Source: Leptasterias polaris (lineage: Eukaryota > Echinodermata > Asteroidea > Forcipulatida > Asteriidae). Taken from it: DNA of 64,000 bases. Position numbers and translations under genes: made by a program. The notes beneath the pieces were generated by a model. That model did not search any database. It was not told the DNA's origin and saw nothing but the letters and a program-made list of their open reading frames with translations. Shown in pieces: positions 60,891-64,000 of the stretch; position 1 is the first letter of the stretch, and each line of letters begins with the position of its first letter. The stretch is taken from the NCBI GenBank assembly GCA_037783415.1, contig JAZGTN010000009.1, forward strand, positions 1,302,001 to 1,366,000. Direction: 5' to 3'.

Positions 60891-61379
60891 GATCGTTGTC
60901 CTGAGTCCTATATTGTAGAAACTGAAGCGACTAGAGGCCACTATTTTTCTCCGATCTTTTCTAACCGACAAGTGGAATTGATTCTTCGGGGAATTTCTCT
61001 GTCGAGCCGTGACGGAGTCGTCCCACCCAATAAATGTTAAAAACTGATCAGGTTTTCGCCACAAATTCCTGCAACCCTTAGGTGTATTTTAGCGTTAAGA
61101 GAAAAATATTATCCCTCAACTCAAATTGATCTAAAAATCAACATTTCCCCCGAAATTGGGCTCCCAATCGAGCGAATAATTGATAATATTTTATGCGTTC
61201 ACAGTCTAGACGATATGTAGATGATTTTATCTGCGTATCAGCGGCCTAATAAGGGGATCGTTCCACCATAGCCAAGGGTGGTCAGGCTAGGTGTGAAGGG
61301 CCTAAAGAGGGGATCAAGGGCCCGGTTTATACAGGGGGTCGTTCTCCCCATTGGCATTTCGTATTTCACTCTATATTAC

Positions 61380-61400
61380 CAGTACACACACACACACACA
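61380..61400. repeat. (CA)n microsatellite
   Basis: Run of CA dinucleotides after 'TTACCAGTA'. A shorter AC run is at 37626-37644. Confidence 0.85.
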
Positions 61401-62019
61401 CAAACAATAAAAAAGAGAGACAGGGCATTTGGCAATAGTCTTGGAAACAAATATAATTTTCATTCTGAATCTGAAGTTCATTTTCCTTTTTGAAATACCA
61501 AGTCGAGTAAATCCTTGACAAAACATCAACATTGTTTCTTTGTTTTTCACTCAAATGAATATTGTTTATTTTGAGGACCTTTTCATAGTTTTGTTGTATA
61601 CTGTGTTGATTAAAAACTGAAGGATGGGGATGTAAAATAATATAAAAAACGTATCATTTACGAGTTCATAAAAGTAAATGACAAATCGTTTTAAAATGAA
61701 TGACTTCACAAAGTGACGTATTGCATCGAGGATTAGTCTTAATTCAAGTCGTCACTTTGTATACTATTTCAATGAATAACCCCCCACCCCCAAAAGAAAA
61801 GTTTTCAACTCGTTGAAAATATGCCATATTATGTTTTGTCCGGGATTCGAAATGAAGTCATATTCGAGAAAACTGTATCTGAAAACCTTTTTAAAAGCAA
61901 CAGCTTATTTCGTATGTTACAACTAAAAATTAAAGAAAAGGTATTTACATGCTGAAATTGTATATGTATTTTTACTATTTCACAACGGATTAAGCCAAAA
62001 TGTTTACATAACCACTCCA

Positions 62020-62150
62020 GATTTTTGGCGATATCTCAAACACCTTTTGAAATGAACATTTCACAGGTTAGTTTTATTTCATATTCATTCATATAGGATT
62101 AAAACAATCGAACGGTTCCAAAAAAACAAAGGTATACTTTGCCTTTAATG
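62020..62150 (-). repeat. Dispersed repeat family E fragment
   Basis: 'TTTTTGGCGATATCTCAAAC', 'ACCTTTTGAAATGAACATTT', 'GGTATACTTTGCCTTTAATG'; same orientation as 31790-32050. Confidence 0.65.
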
Positions 62151-62159
62151 CTAAATTTT

Positions 62160-63130
62160 TGAATGAACCCAAAAGCAATAAATCAAAGGGTCTCTCTACG
62201 ATCCTGATCCTCAGGAAAGCCTCTTGAAATCAAATCAAATAAATTTGCTGACAATTAAAATAGTTTTTTTCCAAGTTCAATTGTTGTCAGGTAGGCCTAG
62301 CTCTTGAATTTTTTAGCTGTGCCCATCCAAAATGAAACCCACAAGAGTCAACTGGCCAGACTGCATCTTGGGAAAACCGCTCTACACTTGTCAGCAAAAG
62401 AGTGCAATTTTTTAAAGGCTAGTGTAGGCCTACCCAATAAAAGTCGCCAGGTTGAAAGTCAACCCCCACCCCTTTTTGCAGGGGCATAATATTGAATAGT
62501 TTTTCAACAAGCCATAAATCCCTGACCTTCAAATCTTTGATTTTCAGAAAAGGTTGTGGGTTAACAAAATCATTCGAAGCTTTGCGCCTGACTTTTCTCC
62601 TAATTAAATGAGCCAAAACTACAAGTGAGCGAAACCAGATTTTTGTTTAAACCGTCTTGCTTGATAAACGTTAACGATAAACACCGCCCTCAACGTCAAA
62701 TCATTTTCCCAACTACGTAATAATTATTAATTTGTTAATTTCAATGAAAGAGAATCAAAGCACTGATCGATGTCATCAAGTGTTCTCTGTCCGACTCGTC
62801 TATATCTTTGTCTGTTTTATATAAATAGAAGAAAGACACTTTTAATAGATGTATTCTGGTATCATTACTTGTTTTTCATAATGTAGACTGTATCAGTTCT
62901 GGAAGCAAGGCCATTGTGGAACCACAAAGATTGAATATATTATCTTTCTATCATTAAAACGTTGTGCTATTGTTTTAATAGTTAAGTAGGCCTGCTGGTA
63001 TAAATATAATGATCGGTAGAAATAATGTTTAAAAAGTATGATGATTGTTGATCTAAAATACTTATTTTTATAAACCGAAAGACAAAGTAGCCTGTTGTGG
63101 CTTTTTTAAGTCTGAAAGTTCACGAGAACC
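62160..63130. other. Intergenic, nothing resolved
   Basis: AT-rich with no exon signals or terminal repeats that I can support. Short frames at 62304-62489 and 62419-62616 overlap on opposite strands. Confidence 0.5.
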
Positions 63131-63134
63131 ACAC

Positions 63135-63360
63135 AGCTGCCAACTCTCCCTGATTCTGCAGAAAGTTCCCTGAAAATAAACCAATCTTTCTATGTTCTGA
63201 TGAACACACTTGTAAATCTCCCTGATTGTGGAAACTTTGTCCCTATTGTTGAACAACTCCAAATATGTCCATGTTCTGATCAACAAATTTGAAAATCTGT
63301 TTGATTATGGAGACTTTTTTCCTATTATGTTGAATGTAATTCCAAATAATTATTTCCATG
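63135..63360. repeat. Dispersed repeat family I
   Basis: 'CTGCAGAAAGTTCCCTGAAA', 'ACCAATCTTTCTATGTTCTG' and 'GGAAACTTTGTCCCTATTGT' match COG8 intron 11 (18518-18640), followed by a second diverged unit ('GAAAATCTGTTTGATTATGG', 'AGACTTTTTTCCTATTATGT'). Confidence 0.65.
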
Positions 63361-63722
63361 CTTGTTGTACAAACAAACTATGATTGAAGGATAAATGTAA
63401 ATGTAACAATAAAAGCTGTAAAATGAGGAGGCTGTTCAAATACACCGAGGCTTGTGGGGGAAAAGCCCTAGACATAATACAAAAACAATAAACAAAGACA
63501 ACAACAAAACTATACAAAGAAATCCAAAATAAACAACGGACGAGAGAATGCAAAATGAACCTGTATAAACAATATTAAAAACAGTATCGGCTATTGTCAA
63601 ACAATTATCATTTATCGAAAAAGTATCAACAATTATCGGAAAAGTATCGACAAGTATAATCGATAATTATCGCAAAAGTATAAGATATAGTTTAGATGTG
63701 AAAGTTCACCGATTACAAAGTT

Positions 63723-63990
63723 ATCAAGTAAACCACCAGGGAAACTGATAGACGGGTCACTCTCTTGAAGTTTAAGATTGAAATTCACTTTATTCGAGGG
63801 ATGGAACAGAGTAACAACTGCAGATGATTTTGTCCTTAAGTTTCAACTGATTAGAGTGAATTTCAGTTTAAAACTTTAAGAGAGCAATTTGGGAGGATTA
63901 GTAAATAAAAGTTTACAAGAATGGGATTTGAACATGCGACCTACGGATAACAGTTCCGGCGCTCCAGCAACCCACCAGCTATAGTCATAG
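63723..63990 (-). mobile_element. Diverged tRNA-Asn-like SINE at window end
   Basis: On the plus strand: 'AAACCACCAGGGAAACTGAT' (family 1 tail) and '...ATGGGATTTGAACATGCGAC' (B box complement), 'CCTACGGATAACAGTTCCGG' (anticodon arm, GTT position) and 'GCAACCCACCAGCTA' (A box complement). Longer central region than other copies. Confidence 0.6.
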
Positions 63991-64000
63991 ATACCAATTC

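Noticed and set aside
1..64000. CRISPR array, operon or phage-like system
   Set aside because: No spaced identical repeats, no bacterial gene organisation; splice sites, SINEs and LINEs show a nuclear animal genome.

Overview
This is a gene-poor, repeat-rich animal nuclear window. The repeat spectrum points to an echinoderm, most likely a sea star. It includes tRNA-derived SINEs, CR1-type non-LTR elements, many copies of MITEs ending in 'GGGCCCAATTTCAT' and 'GTCGATTTCACAAAG', repeats containing 'AACAAACCTGTGAAA' and 'GACAATTACC', and an abundance of the palindrome TAGGCCTA. The species is inferred from repeat style and cannot be proved here.

One protein-coding gene can be resolved completely. 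COG8, subunit 8 of the conserved oligomeric Golgi tether, lies on the + strand in 13 coding exons from 3548 to 21476. All splice sites are GT-AG, the phases agree throughout, and the 1896-nt CDS encodes 631 aa. Its introns hold most of the well-defined mobile elements. Intron 1 has GC-rich degenerate repeats. Intron 2 has a decayed CR1-like element (PHD finger, endonuclease, reverse transcriptase) that was itself hit by a 178-bp hAT-like MITE. Introns 5 and 6 have tRNA-Leu-derived SINEs. Intron 9 has a MITE and a decayed tandem copy of part of exon 10. Intron 10 has a foldback element. Intron 11 has a 230-bp MITE whose inverted ends carry YY1-like motifs. Intron 12 has tRNA-Asn-like SINEs.

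From 21.5 kb to the end there is no second gene I can assemble. The rest is a layered field of repeats. It includes a degenerate minus-strand non-LTR reverse transcriptase (40.1-41.3 kb) and a 1.24-kb Tc1/mariner/IS630-type transposon (45586-46827) that keeps only a clean C-terminal DDE segment. It also includes Penelope-like remnants, one with a hammerhead-ribozyme-like motif (55.4 kb), a 48-bp minisatellite, and complementary CTG and CAG tracts. Several possible single exons or small ORFs (27.5, 31.3, 33.0, 37.3, 38.6, 49.6, 52.7 kb) are listed with low confidence. Some could belong to one or more plus-strand genes with long introns that continue beyond the window.

No CRISPR array, operon or bacterial-type system is present. 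The most unusual items are the hammerhead-like motif, the decayed COG8 exon duplication, the YY1-motif-bearing MITE family and retroelement promoter repeats, and the PHD-endonuclease-RT fusion recovered when the hAT insertion is subtracted.
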